Under the pieces are notes generated by a model that was given only the letters and a program-made list of their open reading frames with translations, was not told the DNA's origin and did not search any database. A stretch of 64,000 bases of DNA from Flavobacteriales bacterium UBA852 (GTDB lineage: Bacteria; Bacteroidota; Bacteroidia; Flavobacteriales_E; Vicingaceae). Positions 26,764 through 35,901 of this stretch are shown one piece after another. A program made the position numbers and the translations under genes. Where the stretch lies: the NCBI GenBank assembly GCA_002295925.1, contig DBGO01000012.1:62001-126000 (forward strand), read 5' to 3'. Numbering within the stretch: position 1 is the first letter of the stretch; each line of letters starts with the position of its first letter.

Positions 26764-27132
26764 TTACTTTTTAAAAATTAAATAAACAGCCATTAAAATT
26801 AAAACAAATGCTATTATATGATTTAATCTAAATGTTTCATTTTTAAAGACTAATAATGTAAAAACAGCAAAAACAAACAAGTTTATTGCTTCTTGTAAAA
26901 CTTTTAATTGAATAAGTAAAAAAGGACCTCCGTTTCCTTTAAATCCGTATTTATTTGCAGGAACTTGAAATATATATTCGAAAAGTGCTATTCCCCAACT
27001 AATTAATATAATTGCAAATAAGGTTAGTCTTTTTGACCAGTTCCACTCAGAAAATTTCAAATGTCCATACCAAGCTAGAATCATAAATGTATTACTAATT
27101 ATTAGTAATACTATTGTTTGAAGCGCTTTCAT
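26764..27132 (-). CDS. DMT superfamily small membrane protein (DUF486)
   Basis: 122 residues with four hydrophobic helices (about 3-20, 35-55, 72-95, 102-120). The loop FEYIFQVPANKYGFKGNGGPF between helices 2 and 3 is characteristic of DUF486, a half-size relative of the drug/metabolite transporter fold. It probably works as a dimer. Substrate unknown. It lies 7 bases upstream of the DUF2851 gene's start and 18 bases downstream of the SPFH gene. Confidence 0.85.
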   Translation of the reverse strand: MKALQTIVLLIISNTFMILAWYGHLKFSEWNWSKRLTLFAIILISWGIALFEYIFQVPANKYGFKGNGGPFLLIQLKVLQEAINLFVFAVFTLLVFKNETFRLNHIIAFVLILMAVYLIFKK

Positions 27133-27150
27133 TTTAATCTAAAATTGATT

Positions 27151-28113
27151 TTATGATGATTTTTGCTGAGATTGCTTTGGATTTTCCTTGACTCCTTTTG
27201 TAATGGTGTCAGCGGCAATTAAGCTGGATTGAATTTGCGTTTGCAAATCGGCAACCGTTCCGGGCGAATAAGGAACAAAAATTGTATTCACGCCTTGGTC
27301 TGCCAAACGACTGATGGTGTCGTAATGTTGCGTCATGAACAACATATTCATCACTTGTTGTCCGGTTACATCTTCTTCCATTGCACCTTTCACCTCTTCA
27401 ACCGATTGTTTAATACCGTTGGCAATAGCAATTCGCTGATTGGCAATACCTTCTCCTTGCAGTTTTTTACTTTCGGCTTCGGCTTGGGCTGCGGCAACAA
27501 CCTTAATTTTTTCGGCTTCGGCGTATTCTTTTGCCGCTTCTTTCATTCTTTTTGCTGCATTAATTTCATTCATGGCGTGCTTAACTTTTGAATCGGGGTC
27601 AATATCCGTTACTAACGCCTTTATAATATTAAAGCCATATTCTTTCATCGTTTCGGCCAATTCAATTTGCACAACACGTGCAATTTTATCTTTTTCACTA
27701 AATACATCATCTAAATTCAAATTTGGCACTCCCGAGCGAATAGAGTCAAATACATAAGACTGTATTTGTTGTGCCGGATGGTCAAATTTATAAAACGAAG
27801 TTTGTATTCCCTCTTCAGTATCAATTACAAAATATTGAACCGAAATAATCAGTCGCACAAACACATCATCTTTTGTTTTGGTTTCAACCTCTACAGGCAA
27901 TTCCATCACACGCAAGTTAACACGTCCGGCAATTTTATCTATAAACGGTATTTTCATGTGAATACCTGCCCGGGCAACTTTTTGAAATTTACCCAAACGT
28001 TCTATAATAACGGCTGTTTTTTGTTTTACGGTATAAACCGATGCAATAAGCAATAATAGTGCGATGATGCCTAATACTATCGGCAAAGCATTAAAGTCTG
28101 AATATTCATTCAT
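27151..28113 (-). CDS. SPFH domain (stomatin/paraslipin-like) membrane protein
   Basis: 320 residues. One N-terminal transmembrane helix (about 10-28) anchors the protein. The SPFH/band 7 domain follows (about 30-200: VIIERLGKFQKVARAGIHMKIPFIDKIAGRVNLRVMELPVEVETKTKDDV, then YGFNIIKALVTDIDPD), then an Ala/Glu/Lys-rich coiled coil (about 195-235) that drives oligomerisation. These proteins form large rings or membrane microdomains. The NfeD partner that often accompanies them is not next door. It sits between pyrF and the DUF486 gene, all closely spaced. Confidence 0.92.
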   Translation of the reverse strand: MNEYSDFNALPIVLGIIALLLLIASVYTVKQKTAVIIERLGKFQKVARAGIHMKIPFIDKIAGRVNLRVMELPVEVETKTKDDVFVRLIISVQYFVIDTEEGIQTSFYKFDHPAQQIQSYVFDSIRSGVPNLNLDDVFSEKDKIARVVQIELAETMKEYGFNIIKALVTDIDPDSKVKHAMNEINAAKRMKEAAKEYAEAEKIKVVAAAQAEAESKKLQGEGIANQRIAIANGIKQSVEEVKGAMEEDVTGQQVMNMLFMTQHYDTISRLADQGVNTIFVPYSPGTVADLQTQIQSSLIAADTITKGVKENPKQSQQKSS

Positions 28114-28140
28114 TGGTTAAAATTTAGATGATTAAAATAA

Positions 28141-28944
28141 CTATTTATGAAGCAATATAGTCATTTCTTTTTGAATTTGCAAAGCTGCCTCTCGTGATTT
28201 TTGAGCAAAATCTTCGTCGGTTCCGGCATAAATAATTCCTCGTGATGAATTTATCAATAAGCCAATTTCATCGGTTAATCCGTATTGGCATACCTCTTTT
28301 AACGAACCTCCCTGAGCCCCTACACCCGGCACCAATAAAAAATGATTGGGAATAATTTTCCTCACCTCGGCAATCATTTCCGGACGTGTGGCACCTACTA
28401 CATACATAATATTTTCACCCCATTTTTTTGAGGTTTCCAATACTTGTTGATAAACATATTTTCCAGATTCGAGCTTTTGCAATTCAAAATCATCTGCTCC
28501 CGGATTAGAGGTTAAAGCCAGCAAAATTGTCCATTTATCTTGATAATCTAAGAAAGGTAAAACCGAATCGTTCCCCATATAAGGCGCAACGGTAACCGAA
28601 TCAAACCCGTAAGTATCGAAAAATGTTTTGGCATACATTTTTGCTGTATTTCCAATGTCGCCGCGTTTGGCATCGGCAATGGTAAAAATATTTTCAGGGA
28701 TATATTCAATGGTTTTTTGCAGTGTATCCCAACCTTTGCTGCCATATTGCTCATAAAAAGCGATATTGGGTTTGTAGGCGACACAAAGGTCGTGCGTTGC
28801 ATCAATTATTTGCTTGTTAAACTCAAAAACAGGGTCTTCAAAATCCAATAAATGCTTGGGTATTTTATTTATATCCGTATCTAATCCGATGCATAAAAAG
28901 GAATTTTTACGCTTAATTTCGGCTACAAGTTGTTGTTTATTCAT
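28141..28944 (-). CDS. pyrF: Orotidine-5'-phosphate decarboxylase
   Basis: 267 residues. It decarboxylates OMP to UMP, the last step of de novo pyrimidine synthesis. The catalytic DxKxxD motif is in ADAKRGDIGN (D91, K93, D96). The phosphate-binding end is near VPGVGAQGGSLKEV and the later SSRGIIYA. The length and the FLCIGLDTD start are those of the longer OMPDC subfamily found in actinobacteria and Bacteroidota. carB lies in this window too but far off and on the other strand. It follows prfA by 30 bases. Confidence 0.95.
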   Translation of the reverse strand: MNKQQLVAEIKRKNSFLCIGLDTDINKIPKHLLDFEDPVFEFNKQIIDATHDLCVAYKPNIAFYEQYGSKGWDTLQKTIEYIPENIFTIADAKRGDIGNTAKMYAKTFFDTYGFDSVTVAPYMGNDSVLPFLDYQDKWTILLALTSNPGADDFELQKLESGKYVYQQVLETSKKWGENIMYVVGATRPEMIAEVRKIIPNHFLLVPGVGAQGGSLKEVCQYGLTDEIGLLINSSRGIIYAGTDEDFAQKSREAALQIQKEMTILLHK

Positions 28945-28974
28945 TTTTTCTATAAAATTTAATACCCCATTGAT

Positions 28975-30057
28975 TTATAAAGTCTCTCCCGCTTCCATTT
29001 TTTCGGCATTTTCTGCCATACGCAATGCTTCAATAATTTCGTCTAAATCACCATTCATTACAGCATCCAAATTGTATAATGTCAGTCCGATTCTGTGGTC
29101 GGTTACACGGCCCTGCGGAAAGTTATAGGTTCTGATTTTTGCCGAACGGTCACCTGTAGAAACTTGCGACTTACGTGCAGCTGCACGTTCTTGTTGTACT
29201 TTTTGTAATTCCATTTCGTAAATACGGGAACGTAGTACTTTTAAAGCTTTTTCGTAGTTTTTTATCTGGCTTCTCCCATCCTGACATTCTACTACAATAC
29301 CTGTGGGAATATGGGTTAGTCGCACGGCAGATTCCGTTTTGTTTACATGCTGACCTCCGGCTCCACTCGAACGGAATGTATCTTTTTTAATATCTTCATC
29401 ACGTAAATCTACATCAACGTCTTCGGCTTCGGGCAATACGGCAACGGTTGCCGCCGAGGTGTGCACTCTCCCTTGCGACTCTGTGGCAGGAACTCTTTGC
29501 ACCCGATGCACTCCACTTTCAAATTTCAACGTTCCGTAAACATCTTCTCCTTCTACCGAAAAAGATATTTCTTTAAATCCGCCCGAAGTGCCTTCGTGTT
29601 CGGTCATTAATTCGTATTTCCAACCTTTTTTCTCAATGTATTTTATGTACATACGATACAAATCGCCGGCAAAAATTGAGGCTTCATCTCCACCGGTTCC
29701 TGCACGTATTTCAATAATTACGTTCTTAGAATCTTCGGGGTCTTTAGGTATGAGCAGCATTTTTATTTCTTCTTCGAGTTGTTCTTTTTGAGGTTCCAAT
29801 TCTTCCAACTCCATTTTTGCCATTTCTTTAAATTCGGCATCCTCATTACTGCTCAATATTTCTTTTGAAGATTGAATATTTTCTACTACATTTTTATATT
29901 TTTCGAAAACATCGACAATTTTTTTAAGGTCTTTATATTCTTTATTAAGCTTTACATAGCGTTTAACATCGGAAATTACATCGGGGTCAACAATTAAATT
30001 GCTGACTTCGTCAAAACGTATTTTTATACCTTCGTATTTTTTCAACAAATCACTCAT
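28975..30057 (-). CDS. prfA: Peptide chain release factor 1
   Basis: 360 residues, full length. It ends translation at UAA and UAG. The codon-recognition tripeptide PAT is at 190-192 and the peptidyl-hydrolysis GGQ at 234-236 (SSGAGGQHVNKTESAVRLTHI). It lies 12 bases downstream of purM and 30 upstream of pyrF. The gene order purM-prfA-pyrF is common in Bacteroidota. The methyltransferase prmC is not in the window. Confidence 0.97.
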   Translation of the reverse strand: MSDLLKKYEGIKIRFDEVSNLIVDPDVISDVKRYVKLNKEYKDLKKIVDVFEKYKNVVENIQSSKEILSSNEDAEFKEMAKMELEELEPQKEQLEEEIKMLLIPKDPEDSKNVIIEIRAGTGGDEASIFAGDLYRMYIKYIEKKGWKYELMTEHEGTSGGFKEISFSVEGEDVYGTLKFESGVHRVQRVPATESQGRVHTSAATVAVLPEAEDVDVDLRDEDIKKDTFRSSGAGGQHVNKTESAVRLTHIPTGIVVECQDGRSQIKNYEKALKVLRSRIYEMELQKVQQERAAARKSQVSTGDRSAKIRTYNFPQGRVTDHRIGLTLYNLDAVMNGDLDEIIEALRMAENAEKMEAGETL

Positions 30058-30069
30058 AATTCTTCTATT

Positions 30070-31239
30070 TTAGTGATAGATAAATTCTCCGTAAGGAGAT
30101 TTAATGGTTAATTTTTTTACTTCGCTCGCTTCTACTCTTCCTATAATCTTGGCATCTATATTAAATGATTTAGATATGGCTATAATATCATTTGCAATTT
30201 CTTGCGGAACATATAATTCCATTCGGTGCCCCATATTAAAAACTTTATACATTTCTTTCCAATCGGTTCCGGATTGTTCTTGAATAATTTTAAATAGAAT
30301 CGGGGTTTCAAATAAATTATCTTTAATCACGTGATATTTATCCAAGAAATGCAAAATTTTTGTTTGCGCTCCACCACTGCAATGCACCATTCCGTGAATT
30401 TGTTTACGAAAGTTTTTCAGGACTTCTTTAATAACCGGTGCGTACGTTCTGGTAGGCGACAAAACCAATTTACCAACCGTTGTATTCAATTCGGGTATTT
30501 CATCGGTTAAGTTGTATTTCCCTGAATAAACAAGTTCATTATCAACTGCAGGGTCAAAAGTTTCGGGATATTTCTCTGCAACAGACTTATTAAATACATC
30601 GTGACGGGCAGAAGTTAATCCGTTGCTTCCCATACCACCATTGTATTCTTTCTCGTAGGTTGCCTGTCCAAATGAAGCCAACCCAACAATTACATCACCG
30701 GGTTGAATGTTGGCATTATCGATAATATCTTCTCTTTTAGCCATTGCCGTAACTGTAGAATCAACGATAATGGTTCGCACCAAATCTCCTACATCAGCGG
30801 TTTCTCCTCCGGTAGAATAAAGTGTTACGCCATATTGTTTTAAATCTTCAATAATTTCTTCTGTTCCATTGATAATAGCGGCAATTACCTCTCCCGGTAT
30901 TAAATTTTTATTCCGTCCAATTGTAGAGGAGATTAGAATATTATCTGTGATTCCCACGCACAATAAATCATCAATATTCATAACAATGGCATCTTGCGCA
31001 ATACCTTTCCACACGGATAAATCTCCGGTTTCTTTCCAGTAGGCATAAGCCAAAGATGATTTTGTTCCGGCACCGTCGGCGTGCATAACAATGCAGTTTT
31101 CGGGATTATTGGTTAAATAGTCGGGAATAATTTTGCAAAATGCTTTAGGAAAAAGCCCTTTGTCTATATTCTTAATTGCATTATGAACATCCTCTTTATC
31201 TGCCGACACTCCACGTTGTGCGTATCTGTTTTGTGACAT
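30070..31239 (-). CDS. purM: Phosphoribosylformylglycinamidine cyclo-ligase (AIR synthetase)
   Basis: 389 residues from the ATG at 31239; an upstream in-frame start at 31272 would precede the usual MSQNRYAQRGVSADKEDV N-terminus. It closes the imidazole ring in purine synthesis with ATP. PurM motifs include the Gly-rich ATP loop (HADGAGTKSSLAYAY), GETADVGDLVR and, later, VHCSGGAQTKIL and NMGHRMELYV. It is longer than E. coli PurM (345), with the difference in the middle region, as in other Bacteroidota. It heads the purM-prfA-pyrF operon. Confidence 0.95.
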   Translation of the reverse strand: MSQNRYAQRGVSADKEDVHNAIKNIDKGLFPKAFCKIIPDYLTNNPENCIVMHADGAGTKSSLAYAYWKETGDLSVWKGIAQDAIVMNIDDLLCVGITDNILISSTIGRNKNLIPGEVIAAIINGTEEIIEDLKQYGVTLYSTGGETADVGDLVRTIIVDSTVTAMAKREDIIDNANIQPGDVIVGLASFGQATYEKEYNGGMGSNGLTSARHDVFNKSVAEKYPETFDPAVDNELVYSGKYNLTDEIPELNTTVGKLVLSPTRTYAPVIKEVLKNFRKQIHGMVHCSGGAQTKILHFLDKYHVIKDNLFETPILFKIIQEQSGTDWKEMYKVFNMGHRMELYVPQEIANDIIAISKSFNIDAKIIGRVEASEVKKLTIKSPYGEFIYH

Positions 31240-31260
31240 ATTGTTAGTTTTTGCAAAAAT

Positions 31261-31291
31261 AAAAAAAAGCACCCGCGAAAACGGATGCTTT
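31261..31291 (-). terminator. Terminator downstream of the porE-like gene
   Basis: A 10-bp stem with one mismatch (31266-31275 with 31282-31291) and an eight-T run on the minus strand (31261-31268). It separates the porE-like transcript from purM. Confidence 0.85.
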
Positions 31292-31311
31292 TTAAATAAA
31301 ATATTAACAAT

Positions 31312-33342
31312 TTATTTTGATGTGCTTGTACCTTCTGATGTTGAATCACCTTCTGTTTTTGGTTGTTCTTTTGGCACATAATCCGTACGGATAACTTTAA
31401 AGTCCGTACGACGGTTTAATTGGTGAGCGGCTTCTTGCTCTTCTTTTGTTTTAAGTGATTTAATGTATTTTTCGTCTAATACGGTTCCATCAGGTAAAAC
31501 AAGTGGCTCGTCCTCTCCCATACCTTTCGCAACTATACGATCTGCAGGAATTCCCTTTTCTTTCACCAAATAATCAACTGCTGATTGCGCACGACGTTGT
31601 GAAAGTTTTTGGTTATACGAACGTGAACCACGGAAGTCGGTGTGTGAACGTAATTCTACCACAATATTCGGGTTATCCATCATTACATTATATAAGAAAT
31701 TCAATGAATCTTTTGATTGTGGTAATAAATCTGCCTTATTGTATTCGTATAATATTTGAGGCATGCGAATTGGTTTCTTTGTAGAAGTTAAAGCATATTC
31801 GTGATAGAATATTTTTGATTTATCAACTCCAACTGTAGTTTCTTTTCCTTTAGCATTCAAATAATCTTTGGCAGAAACTAAAATGTTATACGTTGTATTA
31901 GGTTTAATGTAACGATCGTTTCCGTTTTCGGCAAATTTAAATTGACCGTTTTCGTCAGCAATTGCTTCAGCTTTTGTTCCGTCAGAACCTACCAACTCAA
32001 TTTTTGCTCCCGGAATTGGCTTTCCTGTTTCAGCATCTTTAACGATACCTTCTAAAGCAAATACCAATGGTGGTAAATAGAACGACCAAATATCATCGCC
32101 ACCTTTACCGCCCTCACGGCTTGTAGTAAGGTAACCTTTATCTTTACCGTTTTCAAATACAATTCCAAAATCATTGGCATTTGAGTTAATCGGGTATTTC
32201 ATATTTTCTACTTTACCCCATTGGTTAACACCAATTGATTGAGCTTTAAAAATATCCAAACCACCCATTCCGATATGTCCGTTAGAAGCGAAGTATAATT
32301 CTCCGTTATCACGGATATAAGGGAACATTTCATCTCCTTCGGTATTAATTTCGGGTCCTAAGTTAACAGGTTCTCCCCATGTTTTGGCTTTTTTGTCGTA
32401 AACAACGTACCATAAGTCTTTGCCACCTTGTCCACCGGGCATATCCGAAGCAAACACCAATGTATTATCATCGGGCGATATGGCAGGATGTCCAACAGCA
32501 AATGTATCAGATGCAATAGGAATCAATTCAGGTGTTCCCCAACTTTGACCGGTCTTTTTTGACCAGTAAATACTACATCCCATTACACCTTTTTTAGGTA
32601 CGCCACATCTTGTAAAATAAAGAATATTTTTTCTTTTATTTAAACAAACAGCTCCTTCAGAAGCAGGTGAATTTACTTCACCTTCCAATAAAATTGGTTC
32701 GCTCCATTTTCCTTTTTTATCTCTTTTAGATTGATATACATCCGAGAAGTTCATTCCGGTTACATCAGAAGGATCATTTCCGGTAGAACCTTCACGTGTA
32801 GAAGTGAAATACAACACATCTCCTTTTTTAGAAGCAATACAAGGAGAAAAATCATATTTTTCACTATTTAATAACGGTTGTGGTTCAACAACATAACGTG
32901 TAGGATCATCCATCCATTGCTTAGCCAATTCACAAGCTTTAATTGCGTCTTCGGCTTTTTTATCGCCGGGCACTTTGGTTAAATATTCTTTATATTTTAC
33001 TATCGCTTCTTCGTAATCACCGTTTAAGCGTTTGGCTTCGGCCATATAAAAAATGACAATAGGATTGTCATATTTTGCTTTAAGCGCTTTGTTATACCAG
33101 ACATAAGCTTGTTTCATATTATCGGACAAACGATATGCTTCTCCTATTTTGAATAATATTTCGGCTTTAACGTCTTTTTTACGTTCCTTAGCGTATGCCT
33201 TTTCATACAAGTCAATGGCTTTGTAATACTGCAAAGCTTTGAAAGCAGCATCGGCTTCAGCTTTGTAATTTTTTTGCGCAGCCAATGTCAACGAAAACAT
33301 TACAGCTACCAGTAATAATCCAATTTTTTTGATTTGCTTCAT
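31312..33342 (-). CDS. porE: PorE-like T9SS protein: TPR, PD40 propeller, CRD and OmpA domain
   Basis: 676 residues with a signal peptide (about 1-22, TLAAQ). The order is TPR repeats (about 25-145, e.g. KALQYYKAIDLYEKAYAKE), PD40/WD40-like propeller repeats (about 165-415, e.g. HPAISPDDNTLVFASDMPGG), a carboxypeptidase-regulatory-like sandwich (about 425-515, GIVKDAETGKPIPGAKIEL) and a C-terminal OmpA peptidoglycan-binding domain (about 540-650, ELRSHTDFRGSRSYNQKLSQRRA). This order and length match PorE of Porphyromonas gingivalis (PG1058), which anchors the type IX secretion machinery to peptidoglycan. Related TPR-PD40-OmpA proteins outside T9SS exist, so the role is inferred. The two T9SS cargo genes in the window support T9SS being used. 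Confidence 0.8.
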   Translation of the reverse strand: MKQIKKIGLLLVAVMFSLTLAAQKNYKAEADAAFKALQYYKAIDLYEKAYAKERKKDVKAEILFKIGEAYRLSDNMKQAYVWYNKALKAKYDNPIVIFYMAEAKRLNGDYEEAIVKYKEYLTKVPGDKKAEDAIKACELAKQWMDDPTRYVVEPQPLLNSEKYDFSPCIASKKGDVLYFTSTREGSTGNDPSDVTGMNFSDVYQSKRDKKGKWSEPILLEGEVNSPASEGAVCLNKRKNILYFTRCGVPKKGVMGCSIYWSKKTGQSWGTPELIPIASDTFAVGHPAISPDDNTLVFASDMPGGQGGKDLWYVVYDKKAKTWGEPVNLGPEINTEGDEMFPYIRDNGELYFASNGHIGMGGLDIFKAQSIGVNQWGKVENMKYPINSNANDFGIVFENGKDKGYLTTSREGGKGGDDIWSFYLPPLVFALEGIVKDAETGKPIPGAKIELVGSDGTKAEAIADENGQFKFAENGNDRYIKPNTTYNILVSAKDYLNAKGKETTVGVDKSKIFYHEYALTSTKKPIRMPQILYEYNKADLLPQSKDSLNFLYNVMMDNPNIVVELRSHTDFRGSRSYNQKLSQRRAQSAVDYLVKEKGIPADRIVAKGMGEDEPLVLPDGTVLDEKYIKSLKTKEEQEAAHQLNRRTDFKVIRTDYVPKEQPKTEGDSTSEGTSTSK

Positions 33343-33404
33343 GATGTTAAACTTTGATTTTTTAATTATCAGGGGGCTAAAATAAATAATCTTTTTTAAT
33401 AAAT

Positions 33405-33412
33405 CAAACCTA
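33405..33412 (-). promoter_or_regulatory. Possible -7 box for the porE-like gene
   Basis: On the minus strand TAGGTTTG fits TAnnTTTG, 63 bases upstream of the ATG. A TTTG -33 element is not clear. Confidence 0.3.
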
Positions 33413-33425
33413 ATTTAAAATAAAT

Positions 33426-33455
33426 AACCCCGCATAATATAAATTTTGCGGGGTT
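33426..33455 (-). terminator. Terminator of glnN
   Basis: A 9-bp GC-rich perfect stem (33426-33434, AACCCCGCA, with 33447-33455) around a 12-base loop, about 28 bases past the glnN stop and followed by a T/A-rich stretch on the minus strand. Confidence 0.8.
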
Positions 33456-33482
33456 TGAATGAAATAAAATGCAAATTTGGAA

Positions 33483-35672
33483 TTATCTTGTAAAAAGCAT
33501 CTCTCTTAGTTTTGGCAGTGGCCACATTTCGTCATCAACATTTATCTCTAACTTATCAGCATGATATTTTATTTTATCGAAATAAGGTTTAACTTTATAT
33601 GCATAAGCCTCTGCTTTTTTAACTGTATCTTCCAATTTATTGGCTTTTTTACGCTCTTCTATCATAGCATCCACCAATGATTTTACTTGCGTGATATGCC
33701 CTGAAATGGTTTTTATCAGTTCAATTTGCGTTTTTGCTATCGTTTCAAACTCTTTTTCCGAAAAAATTTCTTTTAAATTTTTAACGTTTTGTGTTAATTT
33801 ATTTAAGTATTCGATAGATGCAGGTAAAATATGATTTTGTGCAATATCACCCAACACACGTGCTTCGATTTGCAATTTAAGAATGTAATTTTCGAGTTCA
33901 ATTTCGTAACGGGCTTCTATTTCGCGTTCATTAAACACACCTAATTCTGCAAATAATTCTTTTGTTTTTTTATCTACAAAAACACGTAGGGCACTTGGTG
34001 TATCTTTTAAGTTGGAAAGTCCTCTTTTTTCAGCTTCCTTCACCCATTCTTCACTGTATCCGTTTCCTTCAAAACGAATATGTTTAGATTCTTTGATGAG
34101 CTTTTGAATTTCTTTTAAAAGTGCTTCATCTTTTTTATCACCTTTTTCTATTCTTGCATCCACATTCTTTTTAAATTCACGTAATTGTTTGGCCACTATT
34201 GTATTTAAAGCAATCATTGCTGAAGCACAGTTAGCCGATGAACCTACGGCTCTGAATTCAAATTTATTCCCAGTAAAGGCAAAAGGTGATGTGCGGTTTC
34301 TGTCGGTATTATCCAATAAAATTTGTGGAATTTTACCAATGTTCAACTTCAACTCTGTTTTGTCTTCGGGTGTCATTTTACCGGCTTTTACATTTTCTTC
34401 TACCATATCCAACAACTCTGTCAGTTTTGAACCGATAAACACAGAGATAATTGCCGGTGGTGCTTCATTTGCGCCCAAACGATGATCGTTTCCTGCACTT
34501 GCTATACTTGCTCTTAAAATATCTGCATTATCGGCAATGGCTTTAATGGTATTAACAAAAAAGGTTAAAAACCTGAGGTTTGATTTCGGGTTTTTTCCCG
34601 GACCCAATAAGTTTACGCCGGTATTGGTAGCCAACGACCAGTTATTGTGTTTACCTGAACCATTTAAGCCCGCAAATGGTTTTTCGTGCAATAAAACTCT
34701 AAAATCGTGATTTTTGGCTACTTTTTCTAATAAATCCATCAATAATACATTGTGGTCGTTAGCCAAATTGGTTTCTTCAAATACAGGTGCAACTTCAAAC
34801 TGATTTGGAGCCACCTCGTTATGGCGTGTTGTTACCGGAATTCCCAATAAATGCGCCTGAGTCTCGAAATCACGCATAAAAGCATTCACTCGTTCGGGAA
34901 TTGAACCAAAATAATGGTCATCCAACTGCTGACCTTTTGCCGGGTTGTGTCCGACCAATGCGCGTCCTGCCAACTGTAAATCAGGTCGGGCGTTAAATAA
35001 TGCTTTGTCTATCAAAAAATATTCTTGCTCCCAACCAAGAGTAGGATTTACTTTTGTAACATTTTTGTCGAAATATTGGCAAACAGCGGTTGCGGCTTCA
35101 TCAACGGCGTGTATGGCTTTTAACAAAGGCATTTTATAATCCAGTGCCTCTCCGGTATAAGAAATAAATATGGTGGGAATACAAAGTGTTTTCCCCATAA
35201 TAAATGCAGGAGAAGTTGGGTCCCAAGCGGTATATCCGCGGGCTTCAAAAGTATTTCTTATTCCTCCATTAGGAAAGCTTGATGCATCGGGTTCTTGTTG
35301 TACCAATAAATCGCCACTGAATTGTTCGATAGCTCTACCATCGGACATGGGTTTTAAAAATGCATCATGTTTTTCGGCAGTTGAGCCGGTCAAAGGTTGA
35401 AACCAGTGCGTATAATGTGTTGCCCCTTTACTTATTGCCCAATCTTTCATGGCTGATGCTACTTGATCGGCAATTTCACGGTCTATTCTGGTTCCGTGAT
35501 TTATTGAAGCCATTAAACTTTTGTAAGCTTTCTCGGGCAAAAACTCACGCATTGCCATTTGATTGAATACATTTTGACCATAAAAATCGGATATTTTACC
35601 TGCCGGTAATTCAATGTGTTTTGGTTTTCTGTTTAACACATCTTCAAGAGCTTTAAAACGTAATGTAGGCAT
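33483..35672 (-). CDS. glnN: Type III glutamine synthetase
   Basis: 729 residues, the size of GSIII and much larger than GSI (about 470). It makes glutamine from glutamate, ammonia and ATP. The N-terminal domain with THYTHWFQPLTGSTAEKHDAFL, the GWEQEYFLID metal site, VTTRHNEVAPNQFEVAP, FAGLNGSGKHNNWSLATNTG and NDHRLGANEAPPAI are GSIII catalytic motifs. The long C-terminal helical part (about 560-729, rich in Glu and Lys) is also typical. No P-II gene or other nitrogen regulator is adjacent. An imperfect inverted repeat and a good promoter lie just upstream. Confidence 0.97.
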   Translation of the reverse strand: MPTLRFKALEDVLNRKPKHIELPAGKISDFYGQNVFNQMAMREFLPEKAYKSLMASINHGTRIDREIADQVASAMKDWAISKGATHYTHWFQPLTGSTAEKHDAFLKPMSDGRAIEQFSGDLLVQQEPDASSFPNGGIRNTFEARGYTAWDPTSPAFIMGKTLCIPTIFISYTGEALDYKMPLLKAIHAVDEAATAVCQYFDKNVTKVNPTLGWEQEYFLIDKALFNARPDLQLAGRALVGHNPAKGQQLDDHYFGSIPERVNAFMRDFETQAHLLGIPVTTRHNEVAPNQFEVAPVFEETNLANDHNVLLMDLLEKVAKNHDFRVLLHEKPFAGLNGSGKHNNWSLATNTGVNLLGPGKNPKSNLRFLTFFVNTIKAIADNADILRASIASAGNDHRLGANEAPPAIISVFIGSKLTELLDMVEENVKAGKMTPEDKTELKLNIGKIPQILLDNTDRNRTSPFAFTGNKFEFRAVGSSANCASAMIALNTIVAKQLREFKKNVDARIEKGDKKDEALLKEIQKLIKESKHIRFEGNGYSEEWVKEAEKRGLSNLKDTPSALRVFVDKKTKELFAELGVFNEREIEARYEIELENYILKLQIEARVLGDIAQNHILPASIEYLNKLTQNVKNLKEIFSEKEFETIAKTQIELIKTISGHITQVKSLVDAMIEERKKANKLEDTVKKAEAYAYKVKPYFDKIKYHADKLEINVDDEMWPLPKLREMLFTR

Positions 35673-35691
35673 ATTTTTATATTTTTTTTTA

Positions 35692-35724
35692 CAAAACTAT
35701 AAAATTTTAAGGGGGTAATTCAAA
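35692..35724 (-). promoter_or_regulatory. glnN promoter (-33 TTTG / -7 TAnnTTTG)
   Basis: On the minus strand TTTG (35724-35721), a 21-base spacer, then TAGTTTTG (35699-35692), both elements matching the Bacteroidetes housekeeping-sigma consensus. Transcription would start near 35687, about 15 bases before the glnN ATG. Confidence 0.5.
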
Positions 35725-35764
35725 TTTTTAAACTATTTTTTATCAACACACCCCCTAAATTTTA
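35700..35764. promoter_or_regulatory. Imperfect inverted repeat upstream of glnN
   Basis: TAAAATTTTAAGGGGGT (35700-35716) pairs with ACCCCCTAAATTTTA (35750-35764), with a 2-base bulge. The arms contain the runs GGGGG and CCCCC. It overlaps the spacer and upstream side of the proposed glnN promoter, so it could be an operator for nitrogen control. No regulator in the window is linked to it. Confidence 0.4.
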
Positions 35765-35901
35765 CCTCTAATTTTTAAAATATCAATTCAAAAACACATC
35801 ACTAATTTCATTTAGCTTTCAAACCGTTCATCAATTTTATTATTGAAATATATAATTGAATGAGTACTTTTATGGTCAATACTTTCAAATATTTATTTAC
35901 T

